The notes beneath the pieces are model-generated. The model had not been told where the DNA came from, did not search any database, and was given only the letters and a program-made list of their open reading frames with translations. 64,000 nt of DNA from Polytrichum commune (Eukaryota > Streptophyta > Polytrichopsida > Polytrichales > Polytrichaceae), in the NCBI GenBank assembly GCA_950295325.1, contig OX485804.1:14138001-14202000 (forward strand), read 5' to 3'. Within the stretch, counting starts at the first letter, position 1. Each line of letters begins with the position of its first letter. A program made the position numbers and the translations under genes. This document shows positions 47,640 to 58,359 of this stretch, piece by piece.

Positions 47640-48365
47640 TGTTTACAATAATTGTTGGCCATCTCCATTTCAAATTTTTATTGGAATGGAGGCAATATTC
47701 AAATATAATTGAGTTTATGCAAGCATCCACATGGCTAGGTATTTTCCCCACCAATCCCAACTAAAAAATGTTATCATCCTTTTGCTAGGGCCACACAATA
47801 AGATACCTTACCTGGGTGGGCCAACATAAACACAACAAGATTAATTCTTGTTCCGTTGTTGTCTTTACTAATTACAATAATGGTTGGACATCCCCATTTC
47901 AATTTCAAAGTGAAATGAGGGCAATATTCAAACATATAGTTGAGTTTATGGCAACATTTGGCAGCTAGGCGTCGGCCCCACCAAACCCAACACCCCAACA
48001 GGCCACCAACTCAAGAATGTTGTGATCCTTTGACTAGGCCCACATAATAAGAGACCTTACCCGGGTGGGTTGGCATAAACAACAAAGATCAACTCATGTC
48101 CATCGTCATCTTTACGACAACGGTCAGCCATCCCCCATTTCATTGTCGAAGTGAAACAAAGACAATATTCAAATATAGTTGAGTTTCTGCCAGCATATGG
48201 GAGGCCAAGTGTTGGCCCCACTGAACCTGAACTCCCCCCCCCCCCCCCCCCCCCCACACACACACACCACCCCAAACTGAAGAATGTTATGATCCCTTTG
48301 ACTACAACCACATAATTAGATACCTTACCCTGGGCAGGACGGCGTAAACAAGAAGATTAACTCGT
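47640..48365 (+). repeat. Tandem repeat, three units of about 240 bp
   Basis: Landmarks CAATAATTGTTGGCCATC, GGGCAATATTCAAACATA-like and ACCTTACC-GGGTGGG recur near 47650, 47875 and 48114. The third unit is broken by a 24-base C run and CA repeats (48233-48267). Confidence 0.8.
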
Positions 48366-48724
48366 CTCATGGAATGTTCGTTTCCCGAGTACCTACCCCA
48401 ACTTATGACTCCGCCACACACGTATCCATTGGAAGTGAGGGGCTTTGGTTCCACATCCATGTTGTCCGTGACCAAACTCTGTTCATTCATGAGTGTCAAT
48501 CATGTCCAATCCCAAGACGGTGGCCGGTCGAGGGCGGGCCAAGTACCGTAAGGTAGGTAGGTATGTGTATATATATATATATATATATCCCCATTCCCAA
48601 ACCATGGTTGCCACGCGGGATTGATTGGGTTTCAAGCAATGTATGACTGCCACATGGCAATCGTTTTTCCAAACAGGACTTCATCATCATCATCGATTGA
48701 AAAGAAGCCGCATGCATCGAGCGC

Positions 48725-48758
48725 GAAGGGAAGGGAAGGGAAGGGAAGGGAAGGGAAG
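48725..48758. repeat. GGGAA microsatellite
   Basis: About six GGGAA units, the complement of the run upstream of ALG7 at 29878-29905. The two flanks are not clearly related. Confidence 0.9.
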
Positions 48759-48950
48759 CAGCAGCGGGATGGATATGGTACTTGGTGGAATGCCTTTGGA
48801 GCTTCCTCAACAGAAACCAACCGTATGCCCTTTCAATGCGGGTGCGGTACTTATGACCCCAACTTCCCTTAACTGGTTTTCGGTTTCTTAATGGCACGCG
48901 TGGCACGTGCGGATTGGCCCCCACTCACTCGAGGTGGTTGTGGTGGTGGG

Positions 48951-49011
48951 GCTGCTGGATTATTATTGTTATTATTATTATTATTATGACTACTATTACT
49001 ATTATTATTAT
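48951..49011. repeat. ATT/ACT-type trinucleotide microsatellite
   Basis: Runs of TTA and ACT triplets. A short GTA triplet run lies at 53367-53390. Confidence 0.85.
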
Positions 49012-49234
49012 GCAGTGAGGTCAAAACACTGCTGAGATGATCACTTCTTTAAGTGGTGTCCCCAGTTTTTCCACTTTCTGACACTGCTTGGGCCTTGGCA
49101 GTTTACGAAATTCCTGTGATCGCAAGTGCAAAGGAAATCATTAGCATGTTTATTAACCCTAGCTCGCACGCGGGACAAGAATGAGAGGGCCGGGGGTCAA
49201 TTGTAATCCACTGCATCATTTAGGGTATTAATTA

Positions 49235-49624
49235 AGGTGGGGGTGCCAATTTCCGTCCAAATTTCAGATGTGCCTAGTTGGGATGCTGAAACTATTTGTT
49301 TTTTTATAAATTTTGAGCGCTCCGCAAAGTTGGTGCAAGAGCAACTATGAAAAAATCAAAAATTACGGGCATGTATATGATTTCCTACAAATTTTTAAAG
49401 GAAACCTTGTAGAGTGACCAACACTCGCACATAGGGTACATGGTATATCCACAGGCTGGATTTCTAAAACCGACCGTTGGCAGCCAATGAAATGTTGGCA
49501 GCGCTGTGAACGGTAAAAGCACCTTGATAGGTGCTTTTGTAAACCCATGTAAAAGCACCTAGATAGGTGCTTCCGACCATAGGGGTCGACTTTAGGACCC
49601 GCACGGAAATTGCCACCCCTACCT
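49235..49624 (-). mobile_element. TIR element, family T, copy 2
   Basis: This is the inverted counterpart of 3758-4124, with GGTGCTTTTAC motifs near 49529 and the TIR GGAAATTGCCACCCCTACCT at the right end. The two copies differ by scattered substitutions and a small insertion. Confidence 0.7.
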
Positions 49625-51655
49625 GAAGTGCCCACTGTTACAGTCTGGAGTTACACATGTGTAACTCAACCATTTTCACTACGAATGTAAGTAAGTGTGT
49701 GTTTGCAATATGAAAATGGGACACCTTGGCGTTCCACGATGTTCAAATACCCTACTATATATGTTTACCCTGTGTCGGTGAGAAGTGAAATCTACAGTAT
49801 GAGGTTATATATATATGGACTTGCGTGATTTCAACTAGTAAAGTGACACTAAAATACTGTAAACAGTGTACATGCCTCTCAAGTTTAACCACGAGCACTA
49901 TGTTGTGGAGTTTAACACTAAGAGAGCCATCAAGACCATAGGACATGACATGTAATACACGACACATGATGCGGCCAGTAAATTGGATTGTCACAGTCTA
50001 GTAACCATTATAGCTGCCCTCTCTAATGGGTGATGGCAACAAGAATTTAGAATATGTGTGTGTGTGTGAGAGAGAGATACATAAAGCTTTAATGTTTAAT
50101 GAATGAATGAATGAAAGAGAGGTATCATATGTGAATCGTAATAGTTCCTTATCGCCCTCGAGATCGCCCTTGAGAAGCACTACAAGATGGAATTTTAATT
50201 TTTTCACCACAAATAGATGAGCAAGATGAAGGACATTTCATCGTTTGAAGAATCTAGGCAAGCTTTAGAGGCTAGTGTTTTCCTTGAAGGGAAAATTTGG
50301 TAATGATCACCTGTTATTTAGTATCTTCCCATTTCAAGGTTAGGGTTGGGGGGGGGGGAGGGAGTTCACTTGTGAAACTTCTTAAAGTATGTGAGAAAAA
50401 TATAGGGTGTTGTTTGAGCAAAAACTTAGAATGCTCTTAGATATAAATAAGGTCTATGATTAAGAATATCTATAGACTATCTCAAGGATACCATCTAGAT
50501 TAGCGGAATATCTTCAAAACACAAATTACAATGTCTAACCCCCTAGGTTATCGATAGGGACCACCTCTAACAAGAGGCAGTAGCAGTTGTTCCATTGTAC
50601 TACTCCATAAATCCATTTGGAGCTCGTTGCTATGATCAAGGTGAAATGTCCCATATTCACCCATGTCCCATGGGACTGGCATGGTCTTTCTTTAATCCCT
50701 CGGACCCTTTGAAAATACCCTTTGTTCTCAAGTGGTGTCATCAAATATAAAGACTGACCCTTTGACTCCCCCTCCCCAAAAAGAAAGCCACTCGTCCAAC
50801 ACCTAGTCTTACATTACAATCCCAGATAAGCTCCCACATGCTACCACAATTATATACACAACAAGCCTTTAGTGACCCAATGCCGTAGCTCATATCATGG
50901 CATGCATGTACGTGGTCAATTTTCTCAATTAGACACCTATATTTAGTGGATATATGGCAAGGTTTGTTCCTAAAAATGAAAAGCAAAAAACATTACAACG
51001 AGATTGTGTTATGTGCTCAAAATATATCAACCATTTTAGATTTAATTCTAGTACAATCGAAAAGTCCTTTGTGATCACTCAAAGAGAACTAAATTTTGTT
51101 TTTTCATTTTGACCTCCGATACATTTTGCATCAACTCCAATTTTAAAACTTGAAACAAGAACCTACATGATTTGGAATTGCCAACCAGATGAGAATATTG
51201 TTGATTCAATGCAACAACCACAATTGTCTCTAGAGCTGAAAGTGCCCACAATAGGACCTACGATTTGAGTGGTCTATGGTTGGACGCGGATCTTAAAACA
51301 TACACCAAAGAGCCCATTTTAAAAACCATTGGCCTACATGCACAAAAGTTTGTTAACCAATCTAGGCACAACAATCAACATAATCGGGGGGGGGGGGACA
51401 CTAAGATTTTCTATTAAGAAAGAGAAAAAATGACTTTGATTAAATGAACAAGTATTCATAAGAGCTCCAAAAAACACAAAAGAAACATGGCTACGACTCT
51501 GAGTTGGATATGTAAACATGACAATGATGTATTCTCCAAGTTTTCAAGGTAGCCAAATGGGTGACAATCGTTGGAGTCACAAAAGCAAACATGGATTATG
51601 ATACATCTTTACATCCAAATATAAGAATACCCATTCCCCAAATTGGCAACCACCC

Positions 51656-51820
51656 ATAACATTATTAAGCAGTGTGTGCTCATTCACGTGGACCCCGAGA
51701 ATATAACCATCAATGCCGCAACTAGTGCAAATTCAGTCTGAATGTGCACCAGCTACGGCATCCCATGGTTCCATTCTCGGGGCCCACCTGAATGAACGCA
51801 AAACTGCTTAATAATGTTAT
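51656..51820. mobile_element. Foldback element of about 165 bp
   Basis: ATAACATTATTAAGCAGT at the left is exactly inverted at 51803-51820. Complementarity continues inwards (GTGGACCCCGAGAAT with ATTCTCGGGGCCCAC) to a centre near 51738, where GTGCAAATTCAGTCTGAAT begins a palindrome. No other copy was seen in the window. Confidence 0.7.
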
Positions 51821-51864
51821 GCCCATCTTCTATGATTTCGTTGCATGTTTTTTTTTTACCAATG

Positions 51865-52085
51865 AACGGGGAGAACCAACCGCTAGGTACAAATGAACCG
51901 GTTGAGTTTGAGAAATAACCGGTTGAAGTTCAAGAGTTCAAGAGAATTACCAGTCGTTCTAGAAGAATCCATGAAATGTATACCTCAACATAATAAAGAA
52001 AAAAAAAACTAAAAGATCACAACATGTAACCAGTTGGACTTGGCAACACTTGGACTTTGACCGATTATGCCCAAAAATCCCCCTA
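51865..52085 (+). mobile_element. AACCGGTTGA-family element, copy 3
   Basis: It begins AACGGGGAGAACCAACCGCT and is collinear with the copy at 7043, with AACCAGTTGGACTTGGCAAC near 52027. Confidence 0.6.
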
Positions 52086-52116
52086 GCGACCGTTTTCGAC
52101 GATTTCATTATTCAAA

Positions 52117-52573
52117 AGGGTGCAAGCATGGTAAAGTGGACCAAAAAAGTGCTCTGGTATACTAAAACCATAATTTTTTTGGTCAAAGGCCTAAAAGTAG
52201 TAGCAAAGAGTTATTTGAATTGGAATTTTTTTTATATGATGACCTCTATTGTTGTGTTAAATACTCAAATGTAGAATATCAAGTTGAGATCTTCAATACT
52301 TAGCATCAAAAGTGATGCTCAAAAACAAATGGTTGAGTCTGGTTTTGGATGTAGATTTCATGACCTTAACTATTTTGAAGTTAGAATTTTTTTTTTATTC
52401 CTTGAATTCATTATCTACTGTCATCATAAATTGCTTGGCTTTGTAGATCAAGATGTTTTTAAAATGTTTATGGTTTATTTCTTCACAAAATTCAAAGTTA
52501 GTACATAAAATTGAATCACTTTCACTTAGCACTAGGCAGGGATCAGGAGTTGTCCACTTTACCGTGCTTGCAC
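52117..52573 (+). mobile_element. TIR element with 24-bp ends (GGTGCAAGCAYGGTAAAG)
   Basis: GGGTGCAAGCATGGTAAAGT at the left is inverted at the right (52551-52573). Most of its left part matches, inverted, 22900-23260. The body has no coherent coding frame. Confidence 0.6.
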
Positions 52574-53999
52574 CTAAAACACTTGGAACTTTTCAAAATA
52601 ACCATGATTCGATAAGAGGATGTAAAATCCCCCCCCCCCCCCCCAACACACACACACACACATTGATTATCATGCGTTTAATGCTCTAGTAGAAGACGTG
52701 GGCTCGTCCGAAAAAAAAAGCAACCATTTCAACACCCGTGTACTTTAATTTACCCCAGGAGACAAAACACCAGGACACACGAATCCGATGCAGTCAATGT
52801 AAAATGGCAACATTAATTATTTCTTTTCCTTAAATCTTGCTTTCCGAATGAATGGCCGAGCCACAAAATGCCATGGCAGGGTGTGTCAGCTTACTTCCAG
52901 GAACAAATTTGCATGATTAATTTTGTTTCAGAGTAAATTCTTACCCTCACATGCAGTGAGTGAGTAACTGAGTGGGTGGGTGGGTGGACGGGCTGGTGAC
53001 TGATGAGAGACACCATTAATTTAGCTTACTTTCCACTTAACTTATTTACTGAGTTAGCCCACTCTCGGGTTGCCAAGTGTCACATAGCGTCACAAGTGTC
53101 CCTCGCAAGGGTGAATGAACAACCGTTGAAGATTTGGGGACCACGAACGAACAATCGATGACAAGCTTCATGCACGAGGAGTCGGTCACACTTGTGACGT
53201 CCTGGGCCTTCACTTCAAAGGCCGGACACAAGGCTTTACAATAAAGTGTGTAATAAGTAAAGTACTTTAAACGTTTCCGCACTAAACCTCACGCCTCTGA
53301 AAAGTGGGAGATTCACAAAGTAGTACTTGATCACTTCTTAATTACTGCATGTTCAGTTGGTCTCGTAGTAGTAGTAGTAGTAGTAGTAGCTAGTGTAGTA
53401 TGCATGCGAGGCGCAAAGATGGATGAAGGAAAAAGAAAAAAAACCAATCATGACCACTTGCAAATGGAATTTAAGACTTGATAAGGTTTGTGTGCCTTGC
53501 CATTTAATGGAGCTCGGGTGGCCCTTAAGGAAGACATGCCTACTTCGGTTTGCTCATCGTTAACGGACACGTATGTGTGGGTTAGGTGTCCGCTTAAAAG
53601 ATGGGTGCCAGAAAGATGTTTGTTTGAAAGAGATAGGATTACGTGCTGAAAATGTGATGACCGTTCTGAGTTCAATGATCAATATGATCAGGGGTTGGGG
53701 GAAGGACTTGTATGATTGTGTAATGAGCATGAGGATTTTCATTCAAGCTCCGGACTTATGAGGAAAGTGGTTACAAAGCATATCCCTCTCCCCTACTGTG
53801 TCCTTAATCTAAGACTTCCATCTTCGTGATCAGATGGTATGCATGAAGGGGGGAGGGGGGTCTCGAGATGGTTATGTCTAGTAACCCCACTCGGTCCTCC
53901 CAACTCTCGATGGTTACCTACTCCTGAATACCTACCGAAGAATGGATTTTGAAGACCTCAACATCTCCAAGTACACACACAGTAAGATTCAATTGACGT

Positions 54000-54345
54000 G
54001 TAAGGTGTGTGGGTGTTAGTTGGTTTTTTCCATTTTAGTTTTCAAATGTTCTCCAACTTCACCAATTAGGTTTACACTACAAAACTTGTGTTGCATTAGC
54101 AAATATGTGATAATACATGTGCAGAAACCGGATTGAAAATCGAACCTCCCCTTATTTATTATGGATATAAAAAATACATGTTTGTTGATTTTTTTCATAG
54201 AAACACCACATAGGTCCTCCCAAATTTTTATGTTCACTGTCGAATATAGAGTAGTTGTTAATACTTGAAGACATAGTCCCCTCTACCTTCGACTCCACGT
54301 CTTCTTGTGCTTGTGGATTATTATTATGTGCAGATCTCAACACTT
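54000..54345 (+). repeat. Hairpin family W copy
   Basis: It begins GTAAGGTGTGTGGGTGTTAG and has ACTACAAAACTTGTGTTGC, AACCGGATTGAAAATCG, ATGTTTGTTGATTTTTTTC and GAGTAGTTGTTAATACTTGA, the full order of the family. Confidence 0.65.
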
Positions 54346-54448
54346 CAACCGCCGGTCCACATCGTAACCTTACCTTTTACAAATGAGCCAAACGGGTCAA
54401 ATTTGTACCGCAATGGGAAAACGATCGTGGTTCTTTTTTGCATAGTTT

Positions 54449-54764
54449 TCTACTACATTAAATAGGATATTTAGTGTTTGATACACTAAATACGAATGCA
54501 TACACTAAATATCACTAACCCTGTGAAAGTATGTAACATTAAATGTAAATTCAAACACCAAATATCAACTATGGTAATATGTGGAGGTTACATGTTTGAA
54601 TTTAGTGTTAGTGAGGATATAAAAGTAAATAACAATGATAAAAGGAGAATTCTAATATATCTTCTAACACTAATTATCAAAGAATTGAAAATTAGTGTTG
54701 AGCAAGGTAGGGTGGTAACAACATTAAATATAAACAAACACTAAATATCCTATTTAGTGTAGTG
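54449..54764 (+). mobile_element. MITE, CACTAC-TIR family, copy 3
   Basis: It begins CTACTACATTAAATAGGATA and ends TATCCTATTTAGTGTAGTG. Direct and inverted CACTAAATA motifs and a GAGCAAGGTAGGGTGGTAAC block match copy 2. Confidence 0.7.
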
Positions 54765-55022
54765 ACAACACAAGGTACATGTCACATGTAAATTACATTA
54801 CACATGTACAAATGAAATCGCTCATTCTTTTGTAAAAATTGTTGTGAGAAGATTCGCAAGCCACATCTTCGACACATCTAACAAGAAGGGAAGACAAGTG
54901 AAGCCCAAGAGAAGACAAGAGAATGGTCGCACTTGAATTTTTCTCAAAACTGCCCTTTCAGGACATGTATTAGAAAAATCAGCACCCTCACTTTTTGGTG
55001 CATGGTCATTCTTCTTGATCCA

Positions 55023-55162
55023 CATTTGGTTTACACCTAGTGAGCTAGGGACCCAAGGCTTTCAAAACTTTTTTTTTTAAGAAGTCAGACCATGGAAGTT
55101 GGACCATTGATATAGGCCACCTTCCATGGTCCGACTTCATGGTCCATAGTGTAAACCGGCCC
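55023..55162. mobile_element. Short MITE of the GGGCC family, left end decayed
   Basis: The right end is ATAGTGTAAACCGGCCC before TAA (55163-55165), the same end as the element at 18785. Inside, GAAGTCAGACCATGGAAG near 55081 is nearly complementary to CTTCCATGGTCCGACTTC near 55121, so the core forms a hairpin. The left end (GGTTTACACCTAGTG) is diverged. Confidence 0.55.
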
Positions 55163-56635
55163 TAAAATACTTGCACATGTTTTTTTGGCCACACTTTAAT
55201 TTGACGCTAAACAAACTTACACCAACGAGTGCGGTGAAATTATCATATGCAATTAAAGGTACATGAAATCACGGGTACAAGTTGAAGTTTGTGTCTCATC
55301 GCCATATTAATGCTTCTCAATCCATGTGCATTTGTTGCTTCCAGTGTGTGTGAAGAAAGGGTTGCTCTTTCTAGTCCTTGCGGTCACTTGATGTTGCTTG
55401 AAGTACACCACAAATTTCCGGGCACGTGATTATTATTACGGGAAAATGATCTAATGTTGACACACCATGAGAGTTATCCGTGAAGTCCTTCAAAGAGGGA
55501 CGAAACCGTGGGTTTGATCCTTCTCTTGAATTGAGAACACATTTTATTAAGAGCTCGAAACACATCATAAGTTTCCGGAGGCAAGAGTGTATTTATTGTG
55601 AGAAAATGATCTAATGTTGACACGGGTAGATCACTTAGTGCATTTTAAAAAGACGTGCAGCATAATATAGAGAGGATTAAAATCATTTGAAATAAAAATT
55701 ATAAAGGAATTCCAAATAATGAAGGGGCCATGAAATGTAGACAATCCCATTATAAGTAAGTTAGATGGACATAAAACATGGGCCATTATTTTTTTGTAAA
55801 ATAAATATAGGGGCTGAAGATAAGGATCCTAGAAGGTATGCTTAGTATGATATGTAAATGGGTTTAGGACTCACGGGGATGGATGATAATTGGGATTTCC
55901 GTCCATCCAAAATTACTTAAAAGGAATATAGAGTACAAAAAATTGCAGTGACTTGGACAATATAAGTAATGGAAGGGTGCAAACAAATGGGCCATTTTTG
56001 AAATCTAAGTAATTATAGGGAGGCTTTAATTCAACCCTTGAAGGTAAATAGCCCCAAAACAAAAAAAAACCCAGCCGCACGTGGTGCACAAAAATGCCTT
56101 AGAGTGATCTACCCGTGAATGTTGACATAATGTTAGAGTTGTCCGTAAAGTCTCTCAAAGAGGGACGAAACATTGATCAACAATGGGAGAGTACTCCATG
56201 GGATTTCGGGTATATGTGAAAAGTGTTCATGGATAATGGGTCTCTAAATTTTTCATAAGACCCCCGGTTTGGAGGTCCAGCAAGCATGGACAATTGGGGA
56301 TGTTGTTGGTTTTCAGAAGCGGAGCACCCTCTCACTAATGATCATCATTATGAAATTTCCAATAAACGTCATGAGAATTAGAATATTAGAATATTTTCAT
56401 TGATCATATGTCATGTTATACAACAAAAGTAAACGTATGTGTGTATATATAGATATAATGAAGCTATACACCACTAAGTGTACTTTTGACGTTTAATAAT
56501 TTCACAATTGGAACTTTATGATGTAATTACTAATAGTTGCTTGGGTATAACGACCCCACATCATCACGGATCACCTTGTATGTGAGAGTAACATGATAGT
56601 GACTATTAAAAACAAAGAAAAAAGAATCATTTGTG

Positions 56636-57117
56636 TTTGTTGGCTCTGTCTATAGGACAAAGTCTATGCATCAACTTCTTCGTTTCAAGAGCAAATTTCC
56701 TAACCACTTTGTGTTCACACTTGGACGTTACTTGTTCTTGTTATTTTTGGTCCACTTTATGTAATGTGGATGTTAACTATAGTTTATATATCTATATCTA
56801 GATATATCTATATATCTATATCTATATATCTATATCTATATATCTATATCTATATATATGTGCTCCCTAAAATGCATTGAAAGAAATCTAGTTAACTATA
56901 GTTATTTCTGTAGTTCTTGATTATTTATTTTAAAAAATTTGGGTGATAAATGAGTAGCTTTGATCCTCGATCCGTATTTGAGAAGAAGGTGCACAAAATC
57001 CAAGAAAGGTTTGGTATAGTGAATAGCCATGAATTGGCATGAGCAAAGTGGAAAACTACAATTGTAGTCTTTCATAATAAAGGACAGAGCCTCACGGTTC
57101 TACCGTTTTCTTGTTTT
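56636..57117 (-). repeat. Inverted partner of 21451-21882, with TATATC microsatellite
   Basis: It matches the copy at 21 kb at both sides, but a run of TATATC units (about 56786-56858) sits where the other copy has only GTATATAGAAA, so the microsatellite expanded in this copy. Confidence 0.8.
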
Positions 57118-57343
57118 ACACTAACACGCGATGTCGGTTCACTGTCTCTAGAGTCTTGTCCATGTCCATGTGGTCATAGGGGACGGAGGTGACATAGTAC
57201 CTATTCTTCGTAGATGGACCGTGAGAGTGACTATTACTATAAAGGATAACATTTATTGCAAGTTGAGCGCATTCATATGTTTTCTCATGTTGCGAGGGGT
57301 GGGGATCATTTCTACAAGTTTCAATAATCTCCAAAAATATTTA

Positions 57344-58112
57344 CAGTCTAGCCTCCTTAATACGACACTCGTTTATACGACACCCTTGACATTATGACAC
57401 ATTTTTGCGAGGCCAAACTTTTTACTTCAAAACTCCCTCTTTTATACGACTCCGACACTCGATAATGCGACATTTAGAATCTCCGTTTTGTCATATTAAA
57501 GAGGTAGTTAATGCTGAAATTCCTTTCATCTATGTTATGTACATCTAAAATACATTCATTTTCACTTGGGAATTACTTGGAAACTTCACTAATCATTGGG
57601 AATTTAATGAGAATTAGGGTTACTAGTGTAGAATGGACATGGTTAGGCTTAAAGTGGCCTCCTGCCTAGTATGTTGCCTTGTACACGGTTGATGTAATAT
57701 CACCGGTATCTTGATGTTAAACGTCATGCATCATTGTTGTCTAGTTTCTTATTAGAGAACTCTTTATATTTTGGTGTTAATGAAATTATTAATTTTCAAA
57801 AGTTAGTAGGGGATTTAGATAAGATGACAGTTGCTAACTTGGGTAAGCAACACCAAAGATCTTTGGACTCCTATTTCAAGAATTCTTGAGAATATCTGTA
57901 TATGTTTGGAGTTATTAGTTATTATTTCATACCATCTATAATGCTTAAACCCATTGCACATATTTTAAAACTCATCTTACTTATGTTTTCATATTCCCTC
58001 AATAATACGACAACTTTACATCATTTGTCAAACTAGTGAGAAGACGGCACCTCGATAATACGACCCTTTTTTTTGTGTTTCCCAAATGTGTCATACTAAA
58101 AGGCGAGAACAG
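57344..58112. mobile_element. pogo-like (Tc1/mariner) non-autonomous element
   Basis: The left end CAGTCTAGCCTCCTTAATAC and the complement of the right end (CTGTTCTCGCCTTTTAGTAT) are diverged TIRs, each with TA outside (57342-57343, 58113-58114). Subterminal AATACGACA / CGACACTCG motifs repeat near both ends (57361, 57376, 57465, 58009, 58053), as in plant pogo-like elements. No intact transposase frame was seen. Confidence 0.6.
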
Positions 58113-58359
58113 TAGTGTAATTATTTTGAATCGCCCACTAAATGCTAAGAATATCCAATGTGTGGAGATTGGTGGTAGGTGCACTAACCTTTCCAATGAA
58201 CATTCAATAATGAATACATTAAGAGATTCTTGCGGGTTTCTCCAAGAATATGAGTCATGCATAATAATATTGTGGAGAGAGGTCTATACCATCTTGACCA
58301 ATCCGGAATATAGTTTTCACATGGGAATCAATTTGGTTAGACCAACGTAAGAATGACAT

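Noticed and set aside
48496-48924. Minus-strand frame of 142 codons
   Set aside because: It crosses a TA microsatellite and the GGGAA microsatellite, which give IYIYIY and FPSLPFPS strings; no domain is seen.
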